From Gimesia aquarii (lineage in GTDB: Bacteria; Planctomycetota; Planctomycetia; Planctomycetales; Planctomycetaceae): a DNA stretch of 64,000 bases. Within the stretch, counting starts at the first letter, position 1. Each line of letters begins with the position of its first letter. The stretch lies in NCBI RefSeq assembly GCF_007748175.1, contig NZ_CP037422.1, positions 1,590,528-1,654,527 on the forward strand. The letters are read 5' to 3'. The notes beneath the pieces are model-generated. The model saw nothing but the letters and a program-made list of their open reading frames with translations. It did not search any database and had not been told where the DNA came from. This document shows, in pieces, positions 48,842 to 56,555 of the stretch. The position numbers were made by a program, and so were the translations under genes.

Positions 48842-49390
48842 ATGAGCGATCGAATTATCATGCGAACCGGCGAAAGCCTAGTTGCCGGTGGTCCCCCTTT
48901 TACCGCAGCAGAACCAGAAGTCGTCATTGGAGAACTTGACGGACCTGTCGGCACTGCGATAGCAACTCTGACCGGTTCTCAATCGGCGGGTCACTCCAAA
49001 GTCTTTGCTATTCTGAACACCGATATTCAAGTTCGACCTGTCACGCTGATGGTCAGCAAAGTGACTGTGAAGAGTAACGCCTACACAAACATTCTAATGG
49101 GAACCGTCCAGGCAGCAATTGCCAATGGTGTACTGGATGCCGTTCGCGCCGGTGATATTCCTAAAGAAAAAGCCAATGATCTGGGAATTATCTGCTCTGT
49201 CTGGTTGAATCCAGGTGCCGCAAAAGATGAAAATTTGGACCACAAAGCCCTGTTTGAGATTCATCGCAAAGCAACCGCGCAGGCGATTCACAAAGCGATG
49301 TGCAACGAACCATCCATTGATTGGCTGCTTGAACACCAGGACGAAATCACACACAAGTACTATCAGAAAGGCCTGGACGGAACGCTGTGA
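48842..49390 (+). CDS. formaldehyde-activating enzyme homologue, possibly non-canonical
   Basis: Fae condenses formaldehyde with tetrahydromethanopterin in C1 metabolism, a pathway known in planctomycetes. The 182-residue product matches the family in GESLVAGG near the start, RPVTLMVSKVTVKS, and AIANGVLDAVRAGDIPKEKA to GIICSVWLNPGAAKDE. At the start of Fae the canonical motif is EVAHxDL with the catalytic histidine; here the segment reads EVVIGEL, so that histidine appears lost. A later histidine (H50, in SAGHSKVF) does not sit at the same place. This suggests a Fae-like paralogue with another role or a reduced activity, as is known for Fae2/Fae3-type homologues. A canonical Fae may be elsewhere. 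Confidence 0.85.
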   Translation: MSDRIIMRTGESLVAGGPPFTAAEPEVVIGELDGPVGTAIATLTGSQSAGHSKVFAILNTDIQVRPVTLMVSKVTVKSNAYTNILMGTVQAAIANGVLDAVRAGDIPKEKANDLGIICSVWLNPGAAKDENLDHKALFEIHRKATAQAIHKAMCNEPSIDWLLEHQDEITHKYYQKGLDGTL

Positions 49391-49502
49391 TGCTGCCGTG
49401 AGTACTTTTTAATCGACTTTGCAATTCAACGATAGTAAGTCGATACATTACGAAACATGGTCAGCAAGCGATAACGGTCTAGCTTGAACTCCACATTCTG
49501 TT

Positions 49503-51311
49503 CTATGGATTAATTTCTGAACTGAGTGCCGTTCCGATGCCGGTTCTGCCATAGCCGTTGCCACAGTAAAACATGCGTAAGCGATTGTTCTCTCGAATGA
49601 TTGTTGGATACTCCACCATCTGACTGTCCCAACCAGTCTTACTGGGTTCAAGCTGCAAATTGTCACCGTATTGTGCGCCACGTGTCCATAAATAGCCATC
49701 ATCTGATTCTGCATAGCAGATACAGTAATAACCCCAACGTGACCCAATCGCGGAATACCACATCTGAAACGTTCCATCATCTCGTTGTAAGACCACAGGA
49801 CCTGCCACACCCACATTTTCATAATCACGATTTGGATCGCGCTGCATAATCGTGCCCCGTTTATTCCAGTGGATTCCATCATCGGAAACAGCGAGGCAGA
49901 TCGTTTTTTGTTGATTGACTAAATGTGGTTTCCCAATCGTAGGGCAGCCGGTGTAATAAAAACGCCACTCAGTCGTACCATCATCTCGTTTCAATTGAAG
50001 TACTGAGCCACCAGCGATACCAATCGCATCGGGGCTACCGGGTTCCCCGCTGGGAGCGAGGACCGGTGTGTTACCGTATCGGTTCCAGTTTTGACCATCA
50101 ACGCTGGTTGCCAATCCAATGCCAGGAAACACACTCAAACCAGAGCCTTTCCCACTATTACCGGTATAGTAAAGATGATACTTCTCCTGCGACGTCTGAA
50201 CGACATGCGGTAAGACACACCATCGCGCATCAAATGAATCTGGTGTCCCGATCTCCAACAAAGGACCTTTTCTGTCCCATTTATTGAGATCCTTGATGGA
50301 AGCCGTTGCGACACCAATACGATGGACCGACCGGTCATCGCCTCCGGCATAAAAGAGACGATACTGATCTCTTTCCCGCAAAACCCACGGATTCATACAA
50401 CGCGTCGAATCAAAACTTCCCGCAGGGCGAGGCGGTAAGATCGGATTGTTTTTATCACGCACCCATTGAATCTGATTACGCAGGCTGGCATATTCTTTTG
50501 TGTGCGTGATCCGCAACTTGACGACTTGCTTTTGACGGCGATGGATTCCAAAAAGCGTACCAATATCGCTTCGGTCCCAGGCGATCCCTTGTCCGGCAAT
50601 GGGGGCAGTCAAGGTTCCTACATGGTGAAGAACTCCAGATGTTTCAGGCACCTGTAAAACGTATAACTCACCCCGATCGTGGCCCGTAGTGTAAAGCAGA
50701 CCATGGGGCCCCCAGGCGCCACCGGAATTACTGTTTGGTAGAAAACGTTTTAGCACTGAATCGGGAAACGTCCAGGTTCCCTCTGCGTACCACTCATCAT
50801 CAAAACGAACGAGATGTGTCTTACGCACTGTTGCCAACTCGCCATAGAAAGCAAACGCAATCCACCATGCTCCGTTTCGCCGATCTATCCAGTTAATCGC
50901 TCCAGTCGTATTGCTGAATTTCAGAGATTCAAGGTGTTTCAGATTCTTCGCATCAAACACTTCAACCGTATTCTTCAATGGATGGTCAGGCCAGTTCGAG
51001 TGGGCGCAATACAGCTTCCCATCAACAACCACTCCACTATTCAGATGGCGAATGTGAGAGTCTTTCGCTCCGACCCATTTTTGAAGTTGTGTCCCGTCCG
51101 ATTTTCGATAACGGGCAATTTCACGACTGGAAATGGCAAAGAACGAAGTCTCATCAACGGCTACCGCCTGATGAGCTTCTTGTGCGGCATGTCGCTCTAA
51201 CTCACGAAACTCACGCTGCGGTTTTTCCTTTGCTCTCGCCTCAGGAACACAACAAACCCAAGCAATCAATAACGACCAAAAGATAGCATGTACTCTGTGG
51301 TTTAATCTCAT
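49503..51311 (-). CDS. exported protein with beta-propeller / GH43- or GH32-like repeats
   Basis: A 602-residue exported protein from ATG 51311, where the signal peptide MRLNHRVHAIFWSLLIAWVC starts; the frame is open to 51362. The N-terminal half (to ~300) has six-to-seven-bladed propeller repeats such as VFDAKNLKHLESLKFSNTTG. From ~320 the sequence shows the five-bladed motif set of glycoside-hydrolase-like proteins: REDQYRLFYAGGDDRS, VATASIKDLNKWDRKGPLL, HLYYTGNSGKGSGLS, GIGLATSVDGQNWNRYG, WYSAIGSRWGYYCICYAES. The acidic catalytic trio is not certain. A role in polysaccharide use is inferred. It is divergent from the tetR-led operon. Confidence 0.8.
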   Translation of the reverse strand: MRLNHRVHAIFWSLLIAWVCCVPEARAKEKPQREFRELERHAAQEAHQAVAVDETSFFAISSREIARYRKSDGTQLQKWVGAKDSHIRHLNSGVVVDGKLYCAHSNWPDHPLKNTVEVFDAKNLKHLESLKFSNTTGAINWIDRRNGAWWIAFAFYGELATVRKTHLVRFDDEWYAEGTWTFPDSVLKRFLPNSNSGGAWGPHGLLYTTGHDRGELYVLQVPETSGVLHHVGTLTAPIAGQGIAWDRSDIGTLFGIHRRQKQVVKLRITHTKEYASLRNQIQWVRDKNNPILPPRPAGSFDSTRCMNPWVLRERDQYRLFYAGGDDRSVHRIGVATASIKDLNKWDRKGPLLEIGTPDSFDARWCVLPHVVQTSQEKYHLYYTGNSGKGSGLSVFPGIGLATSVDGQNWNRYGNTPVLAPSGEPGSPDAIGIAGGSVLQLKRDDGTTEWRFYYTGCPTIGKPHLVNQQKTICLAVSDDGIHWNKRGTIMQRDPNRDYENVGVAGPVVLQRDDGTFQMWYSAIGSRWGYYCICYAESDDGYLWTRGAQYGDNLQLEPSKTGWDSQMVEYPTIIRENNRLRMFYCGNGYGRTGIGTALSSEINP

Positions 51312-51400
51312 ATCGATCTCGCAAAAACAATGATTTGTTCTAAAAATCAGGAAGATTATCATATCCTACGAAGGATACAAAAAAAATCTCCGTTCGCCCA

Positions 51401-51430
51401 TTTACAATTCCAATTCCACACTGATACAAT
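51401..51430 (+). promoter_or_regulatory. promoter of the tetR-led operon
   Basis: TTTACA (51401-51406) and TACAAT (51425-51430) with an 18-base spacer; the tetR start is 39 bases beyond the -10. The operator-like inverted repeat lies just downstream, over the expected transcription start. Confidence 0.6.
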
Positions 51431-51435
51431 AAAAC

Positions 51436-51453
51436 ATACCAATCATTCGGTAT
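51436..51453 (+). promoter_or_regulatory. candidate TetR operator
   Basis: ATACC (51436-51440) and GGTAT (51449-51453) are perfect arms around an 8-base spacer in ATACCAATCATTCGGTAT. The site is 16 bases before the tetR start and 6 bases after the -10 element, where a repressor dimer would block transcription. Autoregulation is inferred. Confidence 0.55.
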
Positions 51454-51468
51454 TTTTGTGAGGATGCC

Positions 51469-52098
51469 ATGCGAACGCTAAAACAACCGCGGGCGATCGA
51501 AACACGTGATCGCATTCTGCATGAAGCAGCGCAACTGTTTGCATTGAAAGGCTTTCATGACACTAAAGTCGGTGAAATCATCAAAGCTGCCGAAGTGACC
51601 AGCGGTGCCTTCTTTCATCATTTTCAAGGCAAGGAAGAACTGGGATTCGCCGTAATCGACCGCCATATGGAACAACGACGTCAAGCGTTGGACCGAATTG
51701 AAAAACGTCTCACTACCTCCTATGACAACGATCCGTTGGAAGAAGTCTTTCTACGTCTGGATGCTGTGAGTGCGATGATCATCCAACGTCGGAACCGCAA
51801 AGGAGGCTGCCTGATCGGGAATCTCAGTACGACTCTGAGTGATACACATCCTGCGTTTCGCAAACAGCTGGGAAAGTGTTTTGACGAGATGGCTTCCGAA
51901 TTTCAGGTTCGCCTGGATGAAGCAGCCGCGAAACATAATTTATCAAACGATCAGGACACCTGGGAGGTAGCCCGCTATATCGTGAGCGTCATTGAAGGTG
52001 CGATTATGCTCACCCGGACTCATCGCGATATCAACCTCATCGAACGACAGATGCAGTACCTGAAAGAAGATCTCAAACGATCGTTTCACACCGCCTGA
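51469..52098 (+). CDS. TetR/AcrR family transcriptional regulator
   Basis: Repressor-type regulator of 209 residues. The N-terminal helix-turn-helix is clear (ILHEAAQLFALKGFHDTKVG, then IIKAAEVTSGAFFHHFQGKEEL at 12-55). The C-terminal ligand domain (CLIGNLSTTLSDTHPAFRKQ) resembles the TetR_C subfamily of AcuR/NemR-like regulators with a cysteine near 107 in RKGGCLIGN, which in NemR-type proteins senses electrophiles. That sensing role is only a suggestion. It heads an operon of catabolic enzymes 11 bases downstream, and an operator-like repeat precedes it, so it probably controls that operon and itself. Confidence 0.93.
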   Translation: MRTLKQPRAIETRDRILHEAAQLFALKGFHDTKVGEIIKAAEVTSGAFFHHFQGKEELGFAVIDRHMEQRRQALDRIEKRLTTSYDNDPLEEVFLRLDAVSAMIIQRRNRKGGCLIGNLSTTLSDTHPAFRKQLGKCFDEMASEFQVRLDEAAAKHNLSNDQDTWEVARYIVSVIEGAIMLTRTHRDINLIERQMQYLKEDLKRSFHTA

Positions 52099-52109
52099 GG
52101 GAAGAGCCA

Positions 52110-52901
52110 ATGAATCCAACCGAACGATCCATGACTCTGTGCCAAGAGCGGGCAACTCGGCAACTTGCTGACTACGATAGTCATCGACCCGGTACGATAT
52201 TCGCTGAAGGAGTCATGTTGAACACTGCCGAAGGTTACCAGCTTCAATCAGCGGTCGCTGAGTTGCGGCAACAAAGAGGTGAGCGAATCATCGGTTACAA
52301 AGTCGGTTGTACATCGCCCAAAATACGATCACAACTGGGAATTGACCATTGTGTCTCTGGCAGATTATATGATTCGGAACTACACAAATCAGGGGCAGTA
52401 CTGTCCCGCAAAGAATACGCAAACCTTGCAATCGAAGGCGAATTAGCGATAGAGCTTTCGCGTGAACCGACACCGGAAGATTTTTCCGAAATGAAACTAC
52501 CCGCATGTGTGGCGTGTCTGTTTCCTGTCGTCGAGTTGCACAACCTGGTGATGCAAGGGGAACAGCCCTCCGCGGGAGAACTGATTGCGCACAACGCACT
52601 TCACGCCGGAATTGTTAGAGCAACAGGTATCAGCCCTGAAGAAGCCTCTGGTGAGACATCACTGGCAATTTTTGCAAATGCGCAATTACTTGAGGAGTGC
52701 AGGGGACCTTCACTGATTCAGACAATTCACACATCTCTGAAATGGTTGATGGAAATGATGCGGACTCGCGATGATCGACTCTGTGCAGGTCAAATAATAT
52801 TAACCGGATCGATCCCGAGTCTGATTCCTATTGAAGAAGACTGTCATATCCACGTCGAAGCACCGCCCTTTGGTCGTGTAGAAGTAGAGTTTACTACCTG
52901 A
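52110..52901 (+). CDS. 2-keto-4-pentenoate hydratase-like protein (MhpD family)
   Basis: A 263-residue member of the FAH-related hydratase/decarboxylase superfamily that acts on 2-hydroxy-2,4-dienoates in meta-cleavage pathways. The metal-binding residues lie in IEGELAIELS (EGE), and the fold is supported by RIIGYKVGCTSPKIRSQLG, FPVVELHNLV and SLIPIEEDCHIHVEAPPFG. Substrate cannot be told apart from oxalocrotonate decarboxylase by sequence. GGAAGAG precedes the ATG; the gene is 11 bases after tetR and 24 before the next, so it is in the same operon. Confidence 0.88.
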   Translation: MNPTERSMTLCQERATRQLADYDSHRPGTIFAEGVMLNTAEGYQLQSAVAELRQQRGERIIGYKVGCTSPKIRSQLGIDHCVSGRLYDSELHKSGAVLSRKEYANLAIEGELAIELSREPTPEDFSEMKLPACVACLFPVVELHNLVMQGEQPSAGELIAHNALHAGIVRATGISPEEASGETSLAIFANAQLLEECRGPSLIQTIHTSLKWLMEMMRTRDDRLCAGQIILTGSIPSLIPIEEDCHIHVEAPPFGRVEVEFTT

Positions 52902-52925
52902 ATCCGTTCTCAAAAGGAGCTTACT

Positions 52926-53237
52926 ATGGCTTATGACGATACTTTGATTGTGGATCACATCAAACAGACGCACAATACAGAACTGTTGAGTGAACGAGAG
53001 AAACATCTGGTGGGCCTGGCTGTGACAATGACACGCGGTTGTCAGGTCTGCACCCGCAACCGAATCGAAAAAGCCCACAACATCGGAATCTCCGACGACG
53101 AACTCAACGCACTCGTGGCAGTGACAGCTGCCGTTAATAGCGGCGTCACCGGAGCCACAGCGCGCGTGGCGCTCGGTATGCGTGAGCAGGAACAGACAGC
53201 AGAATGTGGCGACGTCTGCTCACCGAACCCAGAGTGA
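52926..53237 (+). CDS. carboxymuconolactone decarboxylase / AhpD-like protein
   Basis: A 103-residue helical protein of the CMD/AhpD superfamily. The CxxC pair is CQVC in TMTRGCQVCTRNRIEKA; AhpD-type proteins have a histidine four residues on, which is arginine here, so the proton relay may be altered. ISDDELNALVAVTAAVNSGV is the usual second helix pair. Such proteins work either as peroxiredoxin reductants or as decarboxylases on muconolactone-like products. The operon context (hydratase, tautomerase) fits either. Good SD AAGGAGC precedes it. Confidence 0.9.
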   Translation: MAYDDTLIVDHIKQTHNTELLSEREKHLVGLAVTMTRGCQVCTRNRIEKAHNIGISDDELNALVAVTAAVNSGVTGATARVALGMREQEQTAECGDVCSPNPE

Positions 53238-53251
53238 AGGAAGATTGAAAC

Positions 53252-53653
53252 ATGAAAGATGTCGTAAAAATCGGTACGGTTGGTGAGGAACGGTTTGTCG
53301 TAAGCGAAGAACATCTCATCGATTTTGCTCATGATGGAATGCCTCAGATTTTGTGCACACCGTGGTTGATCTGGTTTCTGGAGCACGCGGCTCGTAAAGC
53401 CATGCTACCTCTGCTTGAACCAGGCGAGAGCACTGTCGGTATGGTCGTCAACGTCGAACACATCGCGGCGACACCTCTGGGAGCAGAGGTCGTCTGCAGC
53501 GCGCGGGTGATCTACACCGATGGGCCGGTGATTTCATTTCAATTTGAGGCTCATGACGAACACGAACAAATCGCCCGTGGCACACACAAACTGCATGTCA
53601 TTCAGGCCGCGCGCCTTGCCAAAAAAGTAGAAAGCAAGCAGCGACGAGACTAA
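53252..53653 (+). CDS. FlK-like hotdog thioesterase
   Basis: A 133-residue hotdog-fold thioesterase. It resembles fluoroacetyl-CoA thioesterase FlK in the helix TPWLIWFLEHAARKA (threonine and glutamate of the FlK-type triad) and VNVEHIAATPLGAEVVCSAR (histidine of the triad). The substrate is therefore probably a small acyl-CoA. The gene sits 14 bases after the AhpD-like gene and 28 before the secreted protein; AAGGAAG precedes the start. No membrane segments. How an acyl-CoA enters a 4-oxalomesaconate-type pathway is not evident. Confidence 0.85.
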   Translation: MKDVVKIGTVGEERFVVSEEHLIDFAHDGMPQILCTPWLIWFLEHAARKAMLPLLEPGESTVGMVVNVEHIAATPLGAEVVCSARVIYTDGPVISFQFEAHDEHEQIARGTHKLHVIQAARLAKKVESKQRRD

Positions 53654-53681
53654 CGCTGACCTAGAAAAAGGAACAAGAATT

Positions 53682-55256
53682 ATGTCGCTTAATGAAAGAA
53701 AGTACTTGCTACCAGTGCTCACTGTAGTATTTCTACTTAGCATGTTTCTGGTTCCACTCCAAGGTAAGGATGAGAACGAACGAACGCGCGAAGAATGGGT
53801 AAAAATTTGTGAGAAAAAACTGAAACAGGTAGAAGCCGGTATGGAACGCTGGGCATCTGCAGGGATACCGCCTTTCAAGATTCGTGATATCATGCTCGCC
53901 GAATTCATTCCAAATATGAAAGCCGGAAAATATCAGGAGGCGGAAAAAGTCGCTGACCGCGCCCTGAAAATGTTGAATAAAGGGTTGCCTGTTTATAAAC
54001 CCAGGAATCTGAAAAAATATCTTCGGAAAACAAAAGAGACACAGTACATTATTTTACCGATACGCGAAGCGGGGCAGCTCTACGGTGGTCAGACCGACGG
54101 CTTGGACAACGGCATTCAACAAACCATTGCCAAAATCGGTAAGGCAACAGATCCCAGGCAGAGGAACTGGGGATTTCACTTGATCATTCATACCTGGAGG
54201 TTCGATCCGAAACACAGTGTCAATAAACGCGCGGACATCGCACGGGCCGTGCGTGGTGCCTTTGATGTTGCAATTCGAAATAATGTAGCCGTACATTTTA
54301 CTATCGACAGTCATGAGTGGGAAAACCGACCAGACCTCTGGAACTATGCAGACAAAGAGAAACCAGGCTATGACCCGAAGAACAAAGCAAATGTTGAATG
54401 GATTGACTGGGACGGCACGCCGCATCCACATCGATACCGCAACTGGGGAGTCCCCGAGGGCATGGCACCGGTGATCTGCTATAACAGTCCGCATGTCTTG
54501 CGGGAAGTATCCCGTATGATCGGCGAGGTTGTCGCACCACCGATAAAAGCAGGACTTGACAGATTGAAGAAAGAGGGGAAGGAATATCTCTTCTCCGGCG
54601 TGACCGTTGGTGCGGAACCGGCGCTGCCAAATTATGAAAACGTTGATCGGCTAAGACCACAAATTGCCAAATTGATGGATCAGAATGGATCACCCAAGGC
54701 TCGTCTGGGTTTTAACGCTCTGACCAATAAAGGATATAGCAAAACCGAGCCACCGAAAGATTTCGGGCGGGCGTTGGCGCAGATCAATCAGGAGTATACT
54801 TCCTTCTGGTCGCAGAAACTTGCTGAGGCGGGCATTCCCATTCAAAAAATGTATACCCACGTTGCTGCCGGTGCCGGCGTCGTTGGCTCTCCCCAGGTAG
54901 AATTTACCAATGCTCCACTCGACATTGCTTTTAATCATCACTCGCGCCCGGGCTGGACAACCTACCCGGTTGGACCGTTTCGAAACGATTTTGGATTGCT
55001 CTATGAGGAACTTGCTCGCCACGGAAATCCACACTGGGCCAGTACAGAAGCAAGTCCGACGATGGGACCCTCCGGAGGGAAGCACTCACTGTCAATGAAA
55101 GATTATCTGGCCCGGCACTTTGATTATGGAGCGACCGCCATCGTGTTTAATACCGGAGCCACAAGTAAAGCGCTTTCGGATTCACTAACTGAAGGAGTCT
55201 GGGGCAAAGAAGCACTCCAGGCATATCGAGAACATCTTGCTCCCCCATCAAAATAG
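53682..55256 (+). CDS. exported TIM-barrel-like protein of unknown function
   Basis: A 524-residue exported protein; signal peptide KYLLPVLTVVFLLSMFLVPL. A helical region (residues ~30-100, KKLKQVEAGMERWASAG) precedes a barrel-like domain with IILPIREAGQLYGGQTDGLD, WGFHLIIHTWRFDPKHSVN, VAVHFTIDSHEWENRPDLWN, SGVTVGAEPALPNYENVDRL and PIQKMYTHVAAGAGVVG. The pattern of a strand ending in H-E/E-P motifs resembles GH5/GH42-like clan A glycosidases, but I cannot fix the two catalytic acids. It lies in an operon of cytosolic CoA/dicarboxylate enzymes, 28 bases after the thioesterase, so it may release the substrate outside the cytosol. Confidence 0.6.
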   Translation: MSLNERKYLLPVLTVVFLLSMFLVPLQGKDENERTREEWVKICEKKLKQVEAGMERWASAGIPPFKIRDIMLAEFIPNMKAGKYQEAEKVADRALKMLNKGLPVYKPRNLKKYLRKTKETQYIILPIREAGQLYGGQTDGLDNGIQQTIAKIGKATDPRQRNWGFHLIIHTWRFDPKHSVNKRADIARAVRGAFDVAIRNNVAVHFTIDSHEWENRPDLWNYADKEKPGYDPKNKANVEWIDWDGTPHPHRYRNWGVPEGMAPVICYNSPHVLREVSRMIGEVVAPPIKAGLDRLKKEGKEYLFSGVTVGAEPALPNYENVDRLRPQIAKLMDQNGSPKARLGFNALTNKGYSKTEPPKDFGRALAQINQEYTSFWSQKLAEAGIPIQKMYTHVAAGAGVVGSPQVEFTNAPLDIAFNHHSRPGWTTYPVGPFRNDFGLLYEELARHGNPHWASTEASPTMGPSGGKHSLSMKDYLARHFDYGATAIVFNTGATSKALSDSLTEGVWGKEALQAYREHLAPPSK

Positions 55257-55395
55257 ATCTCAATGATTTCCATCTCAAGATCATAAATGGCGAAATGCTT
55301 TTACCTCGAAAACCATTGAATGCAATAGACACACAAGCGTTGGTTGCTACAATCATCAAAGCTTCAATACCTGGAACGGTTTCAGGTAAGTTCAA

Positions 55396-56535
55396 ATGGA
55401 AGATACCGAATCAATTCGTTCTGCGTTGCCGGATAGAATGGAATCGATGCCCCAGTTTGCTATACCCTGTTTATTCATGCGTGGTGGTACCTCGCGAGGC
55501 CCTTATCTGCTCGCTTCTGACCTTCCCGCAGATGTCACCAGCCGTGACCGCGTACTACTGGCAATGATGGGCTCGCCTGACGCACGACAGATTGATGGCA
55601 TTGGAGGTGGTGACTCGCTCACCAGCAAAGTAGCGATCCTCTCACCTTCTCAACAACCAGACTGTGACATCGACTACCTGTTTGCCCAGGTTAAGGTGAC
55701 CGAGTCCGCAGTAGACACATCTGCCAACTGCGGCAACATCCTCTCTGGTGTAGGTCCCGCCGCAATTTTGCGAGACCTTGTACCGGTTCAAGACGATACA
55801 ACAACTGTACGCGTTTTTAATACGAATACCAAAACCAGAATCAACGTCAACGTACAAACACCCCAAGGTCAGGTCGAGTTTGCGGGTGATGCGCGCATCG
55901 ATGGTGTCCCGGGAACAGCCGCACCGATTCAACTTGAGTTCCTTGACGTTCTGGGACCACGTACGGGGGATGTTTTTCCCACCGGTTCTCGTACTGATGA
56001 AATCGAAGGCGTACCTGTGACCTGCATCGACAGTGCCAACCCGACAATCCTGCTCCACGCCGAAGCACTTGGTGAGGATGGTCACGAACGACCGGAGGAA
56101 CTGGACGCCGACCATCCAATGCTTGTGCGACTGGAATCGATTCGTCGCGCGGCATCGCTTAAGATGGGACTCGGAGACGCGACGGGGCGCGTTACGCCCA
56201 AAGTGGCTCTTCTCTCACCACCGCGCGAAGGGGGACATGTCTGCTCTCGCTATTTTGTCCCAGACCACTGTCACGCCGCACACGCGATTACGGGAGCGAT
56301 TTCAATTGCTGTCGCTGCAGCCTTTGATGGAACAGTTGCAGAGTCGATCACAGGACACGAATCAGGAAATCAATGCACGGTTGTTGTTGAGCATCCGGCA
56401 GGCCATGTCGATATTGTTCTGAAACTTGATCCAAAGTCTGATGGACAACAACATGTGCTCAGTGCCAGCGTCCTGAGAACAGCGCGTCTGCTCATGGAAG
56501 GTCAGGTATTCGTTCCCGCTGTAGCACTCGAATAA
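55396..56535 (+). CDS. 4-oxalomesaconate tautomerase-like protein (PrpF/GalD family)
   Basis: A 379-residue protein of the PrpF superfamily of two-domain diaminopimelate-epimerase-like isomerases. The hallmarks are IPCLFMRGGTSRGPYLLASD near the start, DGIGGGDSLTSKVAIL, VDTSANCGNILSGVGPAAIL, VPVTCIDSANPTILLHAE and PDHCHAAHAITGAISIAVAA. GalD-type enzymes tautomerise 4-oxalomesaconate in gallate/protocatechuate degradation; PrpF acts on aconitates. Sequence alone favours GalD/PrpF but not one substrate. It is the last gene of the tetR-led operon; a 139-base gap before it could hold an internal promoter. It ends 20 bases from the convergent WD40 gene. Confidence 0.88.
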   Translation: MEDTESIRSALPDRMESMPQFAIPCLFMRGGTSRGPYLLASDLPADVTSRDRVLLAMMGSPDARQIDGIGGGDSLTSKVAILSPSQQPDCDIDYLFAQVKVTESAVDTSANCGNILSGVGPAAILRDLVPVQDDTTTVRVFNTNTKTRINVNVQTPQGQVEFAGDARIDGVPGTAAPIQLEFLDVLGPRTGDVFPTGSRTDEIEGVPVTCIDSANPTILLHAEALGEDGHERPEELDADHPMLVRLESIRRAASLKMGLGDATGRVTPKVALLSPPREGGHVCSRYFVPDHCHAAHAITGAISIAVAAAFDGTVAESITGHESGNQCTVVVEHPAGHVDIVLKLDPKSDGQQHVLSASVLRTARLLMEGQVFVPAVALE

Positions 56536-56555
56536 TATGGAATGAAAACGAACGT

